Under the pieces are notes generated by a model, which was given only the letters and a program-made list of their open reading frames with translations, had not been told where the DNA came from and ran no database searches. The translations under genes were made by a program, and so were the position numbers. A DNA stretch of 33,357 nt, from positions 1 to 33,357 of the forward strand of contig DATDHI010000154.1 of assembly GCA_036521655.1 (NCBI GenBank), read 5' to 3'. The first letter of the stretch is position 1, and each line of letters opens with the position of its first letter. The stretch is from GCA-003244245 sp036521655. GTDB lineage: Bacteria > Actinomycetota > Actinomycetes > Mycobacteriales > Pseudonocardiaceae. Positions 7,464-15,747 of this stretch are shown one piece after another.

Positions 7464-9121
7464 TGGTCACCACCGGCCCCGCAACCCTCGACGTCGGGCG
7501 GATGACCCGGGCGCAGCGAGTCGCGCTACCGCTGGGCGCAGACGTCGCCCAAGCCTTGGCCGAACAACACGGCGTCTGCACCCGGCCACTAGCCATGCGC
7601 CGCATCGACACCACCACCGGCCGCGTCGACATCGTCCCCGTTCCCTGCGGCTCCACCCGAGAAGACCAATGCCGCCCCTGCGCAGACAAGGCCCGCCGGT
7701 TGCGGATGGTCCAGTGCCGCGAGGGCTGGCACCTCGACACCGAACCACTCACCGACCGGGCCACCCCCAGCGAGGAACACAAAGCTCTGATGGCTGCCCG
7801 GGCCGATCTCTGCGCCGCCTACACCGAATGCCGCGCCCTGGGCAATGAAATCGAATGCGAGCAGATCGCCGAGTCAGTCGCCGAACTGGACACCGAACTC
7901 CGCGCCGCCGGGGTACGGGGCCGACTCGCCCCGCTCGACCCACCACCCAAACCGGTCAAACGCTCCACCCGACGCCGCCAAGACGCACCGGACCTCCCCC
8001 GTCGACCGATCGCGCGACGCACGGTCGGACGAGTGTTTGCCGGCCGGTACCGGCCTTCCACGTTCCTGACCCTCACCCTCGACTCCTACGGCCGCGTAGA
8101 CAACGAAGGAGCGGCGATAGACCCCGAGCACTACGACTACCGGCGGGCCGCGCGGGATGCCATCCATTTTCCGGCGTTGCTGGACCGGTTCTGGCAGAAC
8201 ACCCGGCGCTGCGTCGGCTGGGACGTGCAGTACTTCGGCACCGTCGAACCCCAAAAGCGCGGCGCCCCACATTTCCACGCCGCCATCCGCGGCGCCATCC
8301 CCCGCACCGAGCTACGAGCGATCACGGCCGCGACCTACCACCAAGTGTGGTGGCCTGCACACGACCAACTCGCCTACACCGACGAGCGGCTACCGGTCTG
8401 GGACACCAGAGCAAAGACCTTCACCGACCCCAACACCGGGACGCCGCTGCCGACCTGGGACCAAGCGTGCGAGGAACTGACCGAACCCGCACACGTCGTC
8501 CGCTTCGGCACGCAGGTCCACGTCAAGGGCATCCTGGGCGGCACCGAAGAAGCTGGTCGCCACGTCGGCTACCTCACGAAATATTTGGCCAAGAGCATCG
8601 GGCAAGCCGCTGGACTCAGTGAGCACGCGACCGACGCCCACCGCGACCACGCCCGGCGACTCCACGCCGAACTACAGATCACGCCGTGCTCGCCGCGGTG
8701 TCCAGTGTGGCTGCTCTACGGCATCCAACCCCACGGCGCCCGACACTCCATGACACCAGGGCACTGCAAGGGCAAGGCCCACAGACCCGAACACCTCGGC
8801 ATCGCCGGGCGCCGCGTCCTGGTCTCCCGGAAGTGGTCGAACAAAACCCTCGATGACCACCGCGCCGAACGCGGCGAATTCGTTCGGCAACTCCTCCAAA
8901 CCGCCGGCATCCACCCCGCCCACGGCCCCTCCCAAGACGGGCCGTACCGGTGGGAACGCCCCGGACCCACCGACCCCGACGTCCCACCCCGACCCGTGCT
9001 GCTCCTGCAGGCCGTCGCCGAACGACAGCGGTGGAAAGCCGAATACACCGCCGCCCAATGCGCCACCAGCGGATCACCACCCGGTCCCGACTGTTCGGCA
9101 ACTGATGATCAAGCAGCCTGA
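7463..9121 (+). CDS. Replication initiator, rolling-circle type (RepSA-like)
   Basis: 552 residues, start TGATG-coupled to the preceding gene. An N-terminal Cys cluster (Cys62, 70, 73, 85) suggests a zinc finger. Rolling-circle initiator motifs follow in order: FLTLTLDSYGRV (201-212, motif 1), PHFHAAIRG (269-277, the metal-binding HxH of motif 2), and VGYLTKYLAKSI (368-379), whose Tyr370/Tyr374 would supply the nicking tyrosine. pSAM2 RepSA works this way, producing a plasmid form of the excised element. A second Cys/His cluster lies near 409-435. It forms the familiar rep-xis-int order with the next two genes. Confidence 0.88.
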   Translation: MVTTGPATLDVGRMTRAQRVALPLGADVAQALAEQHGVCTRPLAMRRIDTTTGRVDIVPVPCGSTREDQCRPCADKARRLRMVQCREGWHLDTEPLTDRATPSEEHKALMAARADLCAAYTECRALGNEIECEQIAESVAELDTELRAAGVRGRLAPLDPPPKPVKRSTRRRQDAPDLPRRPIARRTVGRVFAGRYRPSTFLTLTLDSYGRVDNEGAAIDPEHYDYRRAARDAIHFPALLDRFWQNTRRCVGWDVQYFGTVEPQKRGAPHFHAAIRGAIPRTELRAITAATYHQVWWPAHDQLAYTDERLPVWDTRAKTFTDPNTGTPLPTWDQACEELTEPAHVVRFGTQVHVKGILGGTEEAGRHVGYLTKYLAKSIGQAAGLSEHATDAHRDHARRLHAELQITPCSPRCPVWLLYGIQPHGARHSMTPGHCKGKAHRPEHLGIAGRRVLVSRKWSNKTLDDHRAERGEFVRQLLQTAGIHPAHGPSQDGPYRWERPGPTDPDVPPRPVLLLQAVAERQRWKAEYTAAQCATSGSPPGPDCSATDDQAA

Positions 9122-9294
9122 GAGAGGAGATGACGATGAGCCCCACAGACCAGCCGCTCCGTACCTCTCTGATCAGCACAAACGAGCCTGGTAGAGCCGG
9201 CGCGCCTACCCCGCCGCTCCGCGTCGTTGGAGAGCGTCAAGTGAGCACGCAACAACTGGCCATAAATCCGTGCAGCGTTGAGAAGGGCCACGAC

Positions 9295-9504
9295 ATGGAT
9301 GCAGTGGCGACGCTCAAGTCGCTCCCGCCGCTGATCTCCATTCCCACCACCGCCAAGCTGCTCGGCATCAGCCGGTCGGCCGCGTACCGGTACACCGCGA
9401 TGGGTGACCTGCCCACCAGGCATCTCGGCGGCCGGGTCTACATCGTGACATCTCTGCTCTACGAGCTGATCTCGAACGCCGATAATGGAAGTGAGGCGGC
9501 CTGA
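9295..9504 (+). CDS. xis: Excisionase-like HTH protein (Xis)
   Basis: 69 residues from ATG 9295 (AGAAGGG at 9281-9287). The core, ISIPTTAKLLGISRSAAYRY followed by LPTRHLGGRVYIVTSLLYEL, is the winged-helix pattern of MerR/Xis-type excisionases that bend att DNA for the integrase. It lies between rep and int and overlaps int by TGATG. The frame is open upstream to 9130; ATG 9136 (with AGAGGAG just before it) or GTG 9241 could give longer forms. The extra N-terminus is low-complexity, so I prefer the short form, but the strong upstream ribosome site is unexplained. Confidence 0.78.
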   Translation: MDAVATLKSLPPLISIPTTAKLLGISRSAAYRYTAMGDLPTRHLGGRVYIVTSLLYELISNADNGSEAA

Positions 9505-10875
9505 TGGCCAACAACCGTCGCCGCGTCCCGGGAGTCACCGTTTACCAACGCGGAAAGAAATGGTCTTACACGATCTATGGAGAGCCCGACATCCTCACCG
9601 GGAAACGGGAGCGGATCAACGCGGGAGGGTTCGAGTCCGAAGATGACGCGTGGGCGTCCGCGTTGAGAAAGCACGCAGAGATGGATCGCGGCCGAAACGT
9701 CAAACCATCCACACGCACCGTCGAGCAATTCCTCACCGAGTGGCTCGACAGCGTCAAACACTCACTCAAGCCATCCGCGCATGAGAATTACTCGACGAAC
9801 GTGTCCGCGTACATCATTCCGAAGATCGGTCGCCGGAAATTGCAAGACATCTCGGTGCCAGTCCTGAACGCATTCTACGTTCATTTACTCGAAGCCGGCC
9901 GGGTCAAGACCGACGGCAACGGCAGGATGTATGAGTATTGGCGCGACCACCGCACGCTTCGCAACGGCCTGGGCCCCACCCCAACCGAACTCGGCAAAGC
10001 CTGCGGCACCTCATACCAGGCAGCGAAGGAGGCCGTCTGCCGCTACCGAAGGGGCCGGGTACCTGCGGAGTACCTCACTGGCCTGTCACCGAAGTCGGTC
10101 CGCAACGTCCACCGGCTGTTGCATCGAGCCCTCAGCGACGCCGTCGCGTGGGACTACCTGGTCTTCAATCCCGCCGAACACGCGAGCCTGCCCCGGGAAC
10201 GCCGCCGTGGCCGCAGCGTCCCTTCACCCTGGTCGGTTGAGGAACTCGCGCAGTGGCTGCGGCATGCCCAGGAGGACCCGCTTCGCGGGTATGTGGGTCC
10301 TGGCCGCCACAACGGGCATGCGACGCTCAGAGCTGCTCGGAGTTCGCCGTGACTCACTCGATCTCGACGCCGGGACACTGACGATTGACGAGACGCTGAT
10401 CTCGGTGGCGGGCCGCGCGGAGGAGTCTGATGGCAAGACCGAAGCCGGAGTGCGGACCGTGTCCCTGGATGCCTTCACGATCGTGGCCCTCCGGCGGCAT
10501 CTGGCCATTCTCGACGTCGAGCAGGAGGCCTTCGGCCCGGCCTACCCGGCGGCCGGGTGGCTGTTCGTGTGGGAAAACGGGCAGCGACCGCACCCCGACA
10601 CCGTGACAGTCACGTTCAACCGCCTCGTCGACGCAGCCGGCTCCCGACGAATTCGGCTCCATGATGTGAGGCACACGTACTCGACGCTGTCGCTCGACTC
10701 CGGCATCGAGCCCAAGATCCTTAGCGATCGGGTCGGCCACTCCAACCCGACCGTCACGTTCCAGATCTACGCCCACCGCTCCACCGGGCGGGACCGCGCC
10801 GCCGCGGACCTCATCGGTCGCCTGATCGAGGATGCCGTCAGCGGTTCGGAGGGCACCGCACCCGAGGCTTGTTGA
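9504..10875 (+). pseudogene. int: Tyrosine integrase with a one-base frame break
   Basis: The first frame (9504-10352) encodes the arm- and core-binding domains (through EELAQWLRHAQEDPLRG). The catalytic domain continues only in the +1 frame, from MWVLAATTGMRRSELLG to the TGA at 10875. With one base skipped near 10287-10290 a 456-residue integrase results, a normal size. The catalytic residues are intact: Arg in TTGMRRSE, HDVRHTY, GHSNP and the Tyr of FQIYAHR. Ribosomes that do not shift make a 282-residue protein lacking the catalytic domain. The element may therefore be trapped in place unless the shift is programmed, the two parts are made separately, or the extra base is a sequencing error. 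Its 3' end faces the tRNA target. Confidence 0.85.
10270..10293 (+). other. Shine-Dalgarno-like site and hairpin at the integrase frame break
   Basis: AGGAGG (10270-10275) is followed at once by a perfect six-pair hairpin, ACCCGC-TTC-GCGGGT (10276-10290). The frame change falls in the last bases of the hairpin (GGGT), and an ATG in the new frame begins at 10291. This could stimulate frameshifting or allow re-initiation of a separate catalytic fragment. Strong G+C hairpins are also known sites of sequencing and replication errors. Confidence 0.5.
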
Positions 10876-10910
10876 CCGGGCTGTTACTACCGTTCTTACT
10901 ACGAGTACAG

Positions 10911-10947
10911 GTAAAACGGCCCCCGGGAAGATCTCCCGGGGGCCGTT
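10911..10947 (-). terminator. Intrinsic terminator of the tRNA gene
   Basis: A perfect 14-pair stem (10915-10928 with 10934-10947) and a five-base loop begin three bases beyond the tRNA 3' end. Read on the minus strand the stem ends in GTTTTACC, giving a short T-run. It also blocks readthrough from the integrase side. It lies on the element side of the tRNA 3' end. Confidence 0.85.
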
Positions 10948-10950
10948 ACC

Positions 10951-11027
10951 TGGTAGCGGGGGCAGGATTCGAACCTGCGACCTCTGGGTTATGAGCCCAG
11001 CGAGCTACCGAGCTGCTCCACCCCGCG
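10951..11027 (-). tRNA. Initiator tRNA-Met (CAT); element integration site
   Basis: A 77-base cloverleaf including an encoded CCA (TGG at 10951-10953 on the plus strand). The anticodon CAT is read from 10993-10991. The anticodon stem carries the GGG/CCC pairs and the acceptor has an unpaired first base (C1 opposite U72), both hallmarks of initiator tRNA. The gene is complete, with its 3' end 75 bases from the integrase stop, the usual position of the attachment site when an AICE integrates into a tRNA gene. Confidence 0.95.
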
Positions 11028-11038
11028 GTGGTGGGCAT

Positions 11039-11068
11039 ACCCTACGCGGACGGCCGCGTAAGGGGCAA
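11039..11068 (-). promoter_or_regulatory. Promoter of the initiator tRNA gene
   Basis: On the minus strand TTGCCC (11068-11063) and TAGGGT (11044-11039) are 18 bases apart and fit actinobacterial -35 and -10 elements. The -10 ends 11 bases before the tRNA 5' end, so transcription would begin almost at the tRNA. Confidence 0.55.
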
Positions 11069-11084
11069 ATCCCCTGGTCAGGGG

Positions 11085-13979
11085 TCAACCGCCGCCGCCG
11101 GGAGCGGGGGCAGGGGCCGAAGCGGCCGCGTCAAACCGCTTGCTGGCCGCGTCGAGGTCGCCCAGCGCACGGCCCTGGGCATTGAAGTCTCCTGCGGCCT
11201 GCGCCTGGCGCAGTCGGTTGAGCGCATCGGCGATGTCGGTGACGGCCTTGCGCATGTCGGGGCTGATGGCACCGCTGGCCGGGGGCACCGTGGAACCGGG
11301 CACCCTGGCCTGGTCCGGTGGGGTGGTCGCATCGCCGGCGCCGGCACCGAATACCTGGTTGAGCGCCTCGCGCAGGGTGGGGGCGTACCCGATCCGATCG
11401 CTATAGGCCACCAGTACCCGGTTGAGCTGCGGGAACGCCGCTTGCCTGTTGGCTCGCTCGATGTAGACGGGCTCCACGTAGAGCAGCCCACCACTGACTG
11501 GGAGGGTGAGCAGGTTGCCGTAGCGGACGTTGGTCTCGGACTGCCGGAGCAGGTTGAGCTCCCGGCTGACGTCCGCCGAGGACACGAACCGGTTCTGCAC
11601 CTGCTCCGGACCGAGCGTCTGGGATTCGCCGGGCAGCTCGAGCACCCGGATCTTGCCGTAGTCGTTCGGGTCAGACCCCACGGAGATGTAGGAAGCCAGG
11701 AACGGGCGACGCAGGCTCACCAGGGCGCTGGTGAGTTGGAACTCAGCCGGCCCTTGCCCATTCGGCGGCCCGGCCAATACGTAGTATGGCGGCTGGTCGA
11801 CACCCTGCTGGTTCTGCGTCGGATCGTTGGGAACATTCCAGAAATCGTCGTTGGTGAAGAATACCGCCGGGTTGTTGACGTGGTAGCGGGCCAGCATCTC
11901 CCGCTGCACCTTGAACAGGTCCTCCGGGTAGCGGAAATGCTCCCGAAGCTCGCTGCTGATCGCACTATTGGGTTGCACAGTGCCCGGGAAAACGTTCATC
12001 CACGTCCGCAGTACCGGGTCGTTCTCGTCCATCGCGTACAGCGTCACCGTACCGTCGTAGGCATCCACAGTGGCCTTGACCGAATTGCGAATATAGCTGA
12101 TCTCCTCGTCGGGCAGGCGAGACACCCCGGATAGCGAGTCGGCGGTCGCTTTGCCCAGCACGGTCCGCTGTGCGTACGGGTAGTTGTCCAGCGTCGTGTA
12201 GCCGTCCAGGATCCACTGGACCCGGCCGTTGACCACAGCTGGATACGGGTCGCCGTCGACGGTGAGCCACGGAGCGACCTTCTGCACCCGATCCCTCGGA
12301 TGCTGGTTGTAGATGATCTTCGAATCTGCCCCGATCGCCTGATTGAAGAGGATGTTGCGCTCGCCGTATTGCGCGGCGAACAGCAGCCGGCTGGCCCAAC
12401 TTCCGATCGGTACTCCGCCCTTGCCCTGGTAGGTGTAGTTCTCTGGGCGACCATCGAACTCGCGGGCCCGCGCGCCGGGATTTCCGCCGACGATCGCGTA
12501 GTCGTCGATCAGCTCACCGAAGTAGATCCGCGGCTGCTGCACGGGAATGTCACCTTGGCGTGAGGTGTCCGACACCGTGAACAGCGGGTAGCCGCCCTCC
12601 CCCGAGCCGGCGTCCTTCAGTGCCGAGTTCACCGTGTTGGCCGGGGCAGCGACGAAGCCGTTGCCATGGGTGAAGGTCAGGTGCTGGTTGATCCAGGTGC
12701 GCTGGTTCTCCGCCAGCGACGCGGACTCCAGCTCCCGCACGGCGACGATATAGTCCTGAGTCTTACCTTTGACGTTATAGCGATCGACGTCGAGCTTGTC
12801 CGGGAAACCGTAGAAGTTCTCCCGCTGCTGCAGCTGGGTGAAGGTCTGGGACAGCACGTTGGGATCCAGCAGCCGCACGTTCGGGATCGTGGTGGTATCG
12901 GCCCGTACATCGACGGGCGACGCCTCGCTACGCCCAGAGTATTGCGAGTACTCGACCTGCCGGTCGGTGATGCCGTACGCCTCGCGAGTCGCGATGATGT
13001 TGCGTTGGATAGACGGCGCCTCGCGCTCGTTGGCATTCGGGCGCACCACGAACTGCTCCAGCATCGCCGGCCATGCCGCACCCACGAGGATGCTGGACAG
13101 CACCAGAAGCGCGATGGCGATCGCCGGCAGCTGCAGGTTGCGCAACACCGCGCCGACGAAGAAGGCCACGGCGCAGATCACCGCGATGCACATCAGGATG
13201 ATCTTGGCGGGGAGTACCGCATTGATGTCGGTGTAGCTTGCCCCGGTGAACAGCGGGTTGCGGTGGGAGAACAGCAGCTCGTAGCGGTCCAGGTAGTAGC
13301 CCACCGCCTTGAGCAGCACGAAGGCACCGGCCAGCACCGCGAGCTGGACCCGGGCCGGACCGGAGAGCTGCCCGCCGCGGCCGGCCAGCCGCAGCCCGCC
13401 GAACAGGTAGTGGGTGATCAGCGCCCCGAGGAAGGACAGCACCACCACGACAAAGGCCCAGGCCAGCAACTTCTGGTAGAAGGGCAGCTCGAAGGCGTAG
13501 AAACCGACGTCCTGGTGGAAGTAAGGATCGGACACACCGAAACTGCTGGCGTGCAGGAACATCTGCACCGATTCCCAGTCGCCCAGCGCGGACAGCCCGC
13601 AGATCAGTCCGACCAGTACCGGCACGCCGACCCCGACCAGCCGCAACCGCCCAACGATCGCGGTGCGGTACCGCGCTATCGGATCCTGCGTCCCCATCAC
13701 TGGTACGAACACCGGCCGGGTGCGGTAGGCGATCACGATGTTCAACGCGAGCAACCCCCCGACCACCAGCCCGACGACCAGGAACTGCAGGGCCCGGGTG
13801 ACCATGACCGTCGAGAACACGGCACGGAAGCCCACCTCGCCGAACCACAGCCAGTCCACGTAGGTGTCGATCAGCCGCGCGCCGGCGATCAGAACCACCA
13901 GTGCAACAGCCCCGGCGGTGAGCAAGGTCCGGGCGCGGCGGGACAGGGCGGGAACTCCGACGGGAGGCCGATTGGCCAC
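11085..13979 (-). CDS. UPF0182 family large membrane protein (Rv3193c homologue)
   Basis: 964 residues from GTG 13979, chosen because VANRPPVGVPALSRRAR is the conserved start of the family and GGAG lies eight bases upstream; the frame extends further but is not conserved. Several N-terminal transmembrane segments, with the typical LIDTYVDWLWFGEVGFR between the first two, precede a large domain of about 600 residues likely outside the membrane. The C-terminal end is Pro/Ala/Gly-rich and ends in four Gly. The family's function is not established. It is the first chromosomal gene beyond the tRNA and converges on it. Confidence 0.93.
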   Translation of the reverse strand: MANRPPVGVPALSRRARTLLTAGAVALVVLIAGARLIDTYVDWLWFGEVGFRAVFSTVMVTRALQFLVVGLVVGGLLALNIVIAYRTRPVFVPVMGTQDPIARYRTAIVGRLRLVGVGVPVLVGLICGLSALGDWESVQMFLHASSFGVSDPYFHQDVGFYAFELPFYQKLLAWAFVVVVLSFLGALITHYLFGGLRLAGRGGQLSGPARVQLAVLAGAFVLLKAVGYYLDRYELLFSHRNPLFTGASYTDINAVLPAKIILMCIAVICAVAFFVGAVLRNLQLPAIAIALLVLSSILVGAAWPAMLEQFVVRPNANEREAPSIQRNIIATREAYGITDRQVEYSQYSGRSEASPVDVRADTTTIPNVRLLDPNVLSQTFTQLQQRENFYGFPDKLDVDRYNVKGKTQDYIVAVRELESASLAENQRTWINQHLTFTHGNGFVAAPANTVNSALKDAGSGEGGYPLFTVSDTSRQGDIPVQQPRIYFGELIDDYAIVGGNPGARAREFDGRPENYTYQGKGGVPIGSWASRLLFAAQYGERNILFNQAIGADSKIIYNQHPRDRVQKVAPWLTVDGDPYPAVVNGRVQWILDGYTTLDNYPYAQRTVLGKATADSLSGVSRLPDEEISYIRNSVKATVDAYDGTVTLYAMDENDPVLRTWMNVFPGTVQPNSAISSELREHFRYPEDLFKVQREMLARYHVNNPAVFFTNDDFWNVPNDPTQNQQGVDQPPYYVLAGPPNGQGPAEFQLTSALVSLRRPFLASYISVGSDPNDYGKIRVLELPGESQTLGPEQVQNRFVSSADVSRELNLLRQSETNVRYGNLLTLPVSGGLLYVEPVYIERANRQAAFPQLNRVLVAYSDRIGYAPTLREALNQVFGAGAGDATTPPDQARVPGSTVPPASGAISPDMRKAVTDIADALNRLRQAQAAGDFNAQGRALGDLDAASKRFDAAASAPAPAPGGGG

Positions 13980-14124
13980 AAGACACACTCCAGGACGACG
14001 GCCAGGGCAGGGCGGACCCTCTCGCCGCAGGCTGTGCTCACCGACGCCGGGTTGAGTCCTTCCTGTCCAACTCCACGAAGGCCCCCGAGGTTCCGATCCG
14101 GGTGGCCGCTGCGACGATGGTGGG

Positions 14125-14673
14125 GTGAGCCAGCAGCCGCCGTACCATTCCCCGCTGTCCCAGGCCCTGCCGGCGACTGTCCGGGAGGTCGAGGAGTTCG
14201 TGGCGACCGCGGGGTGGGACCAGCAGCCGCAGCTGTTCGCGCTGGTACCCACGCCGGCCCTGCTGGCCAGCCAGCCAAACCTGGCTGGTCAGCTCGACGC
14301 CGCGGCAGCGCTCACGCCGGTGGCCCAGGATGCCCTGCCCGAGGGCGAATTGGACGCTGCACTGGCCGGTATCGAATGGCCCGACGCGGTCGCCGGCTGC
14401 GCGCTGGCCCAAGAGATCGTGGTCCTTCCGCCGGAGGCCGAAGCAGGCCTCGGCGTGCTGCCCGACGACCCGGCGCAGGCTCGCCGCGCCGCTGCCGGGC
14501 ACCCGCAGCGGCGCGAAGGCAGGCTCGTCGCGGCAGTGCTTCGCAACGGCGCCGGGGCTTGCCTGCTACGCCTTCGTGCCGAGTCCGGACCCGGCGAGGG
14601 AACCGAGGAGTTGGTGGAGGATCCTCGGCTCGCCCCGAATCTGCTCCGCGCGCTGCTGGCGACGTTGAGTTGA
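14125..14673 (+). CDS. PPA1309-family protein
   Basis: 182 residues from GTG 14125 (GGTGGGG just upstream). The sequence matches a conserved actinobacterial protein of unknown function usually found beside the UPF0182 and Lon-like protease genes: LFALVPT...LLASQP near residue 40, then WPDAVAGCALAQEIVVLPPE, then GRLVAAVLRNGAGACLLRL. It is soluble, acidic and without membrane segments. Divergent from the UPF0182 gene and convergent, one base apart, with the protease gene. Confidence 0.82.
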   Translation: MSQQPPYHSPLSQALPATVREVEEFVATAGWDQQPQLFALVPTPALLASQPNLAGQLDAAAALTPVAQDALPEGELDAALAGIEWPDAVAGCALAQEIVVLPPEAEAGLGVLPDDPAQARRAAAGHPQRREGRLVAAVLRNGAGACLLRLRAESGPGEGTEELVEDPRLAPNLLRALLATLS

Positions 14674-14674
14674 C

Positions 14675-15703
14675 TCACGGGGTGCAGCTGGGCGTCGACT
14701 GACCGGCCCGTAGCGCGTCCAGCGCGTGCACCGCTTCCGTCAGAGTGGCCACCCGTACCAGCCGCAGCCCCTCGGGGGCACGCGCCACCGCCTCGGCGCA
14801 GTTAGCCGCGGGAACCAGGAACACCGATGCCCCCGCCTCCCGGGCGCGGATCATCTTGAGCGGGATGCCGCCGATCGGACCAACCTGACCATCGGTGGCG
14901 ATCTCCCCGGTGCCCGCTACGAAGGTGTCGCCCGCCAGCGCACCCGGCGTCAGCTTGTCCACGATGGCCAGCGCGAACATCAGTCCCGCCGAGGGGCCCC
15001 CCACGTCGGCCAGGCTGATGGTGATGGTGAACTTGACGTCGGGCCGGTCGGTCAGCCCGATGCCCAGGTAGCCGCGCCCCGGCTGCGCTCCCGGCCGCAG
15101 CGTGATCGCCACGTCCTGCGGCCCAGCGGCATCACGCTGGAAGCGAACTGTGACAAGCCGCCCAGGGGGACTGCCGGCCAGCCGGTCCACCGCCTGCGCT
15201 GCGGTATCGACCGGCTTGCCGTCGACGTCCAGCAGGCGGTCCCCGGCAGCCAAGCGCCCGGTCGCGGCGCCGCCTGCGACCACCTGATCGACCACCGTCT
15301 TGGTGGGGTAGCCCAGGTAGCGCAGCGCCGCTGCCTCGGCGTTGGACTCCGAGTCCTGGAACTGCTGCTGGTTGTGCTTCTCGATCTGCTGCTCCGACTG
15401 CTCAGGAGGGAAGATCTCGTCACGGGGAACCAGCGCGCTACGCCCGGATATCCACAGACCCAGGGCCCCGTACAACGTCACGTTGTCGACGACCGAGACC
15501 GTCGTCATGTTGAGGTGGCCGCTGGTGGGATAGGTCTGGATGCCCTTGATGTCCACCACCGTCTTGCCGGCCACCACCCCGAGGGTGTCGAAGGTGGGTC
15601 CCGGACCAAGCGCGACATAGGGCACCGGGGCCAGCCCGCCCAGGAGCCCGAGCGCCACGGCGAGTCCGAGGCTGACCAGCAGGGTCCAGGTTCGGCGGCT
15701 CAC
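14675..15703 (-). CDS. Membrane-anchored PDZ/Lon-like serine protease (Rv3194c homologue)
   Basis: 342 residues from GTG 15703 (VSRRTWTLLVSLGLAV), the conserved start; a GTG at 15724 would add seven residues. One N-terminal membrane segment (about 6-26) is followed by VPYVALGPGPTFDTLG, a PDZ domain (about 136-204) and a Lon-type catalytic domain. The Ser-Lys dyad is Ser238 in GGPSAG and Lys283 in GIPLKMIRAREAGA. It is predicted to act outside the membrane, binding C-terminal tails of substrates through PDZ. Divergent from the DUF2342 gene, with starts only 44 bases apart. Confidence 0.93.
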   Translation of the reverse strand: MSRRTWTLLVSLGLAVALGLLGGLAPVPYVALGPGPTFDTLGVVAGKTVVDIKGIQTYPTSGHLNMTTVSVVDNVTLYGALGLWISGRSALVPRDEIFPPEQSEQQIEKHNQQQFQDSESNAEAAALRYLGYPTKTVVDQVVAGGAATGRLAAGDRLLDVDGKPVDTAAQAVDRLAGSPPGRLVTVRFQRDAAGPQDVAITLRPGAQPGRGYLGIGLTDRPDVKFTITISLADVGGPSAGLMFALAIVDKLTPGALAGDTFVAGTGEIATDGQVGPIGGIPLKMIRAREAGASVFLVPAANCAEAVARAPEGLRLVRVATLTEAVHALDALRAGQSTPSCTP

Positions 15704-15747
15704 GGCCGGACAGCGTACGGGCACCAGGTCCGCGTACCGTGGAGTCC

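Noticed and set aside
1..10900. Search for a direct repeat of the tRNA 3' end (second attachment site)
   Set aside because: No copy of the T-arm/acceptor sequence was found by eye, so no left boundary is annotated.
12666..14702. Very long plus-strand open frame (678 codons) opposite the UPF0182 gene
   Set aside because: It is antisense to a clearly conserved gene, has His/Gln/Arg-rich composition typical of high-G+C shadow frames, and no ribosome site.
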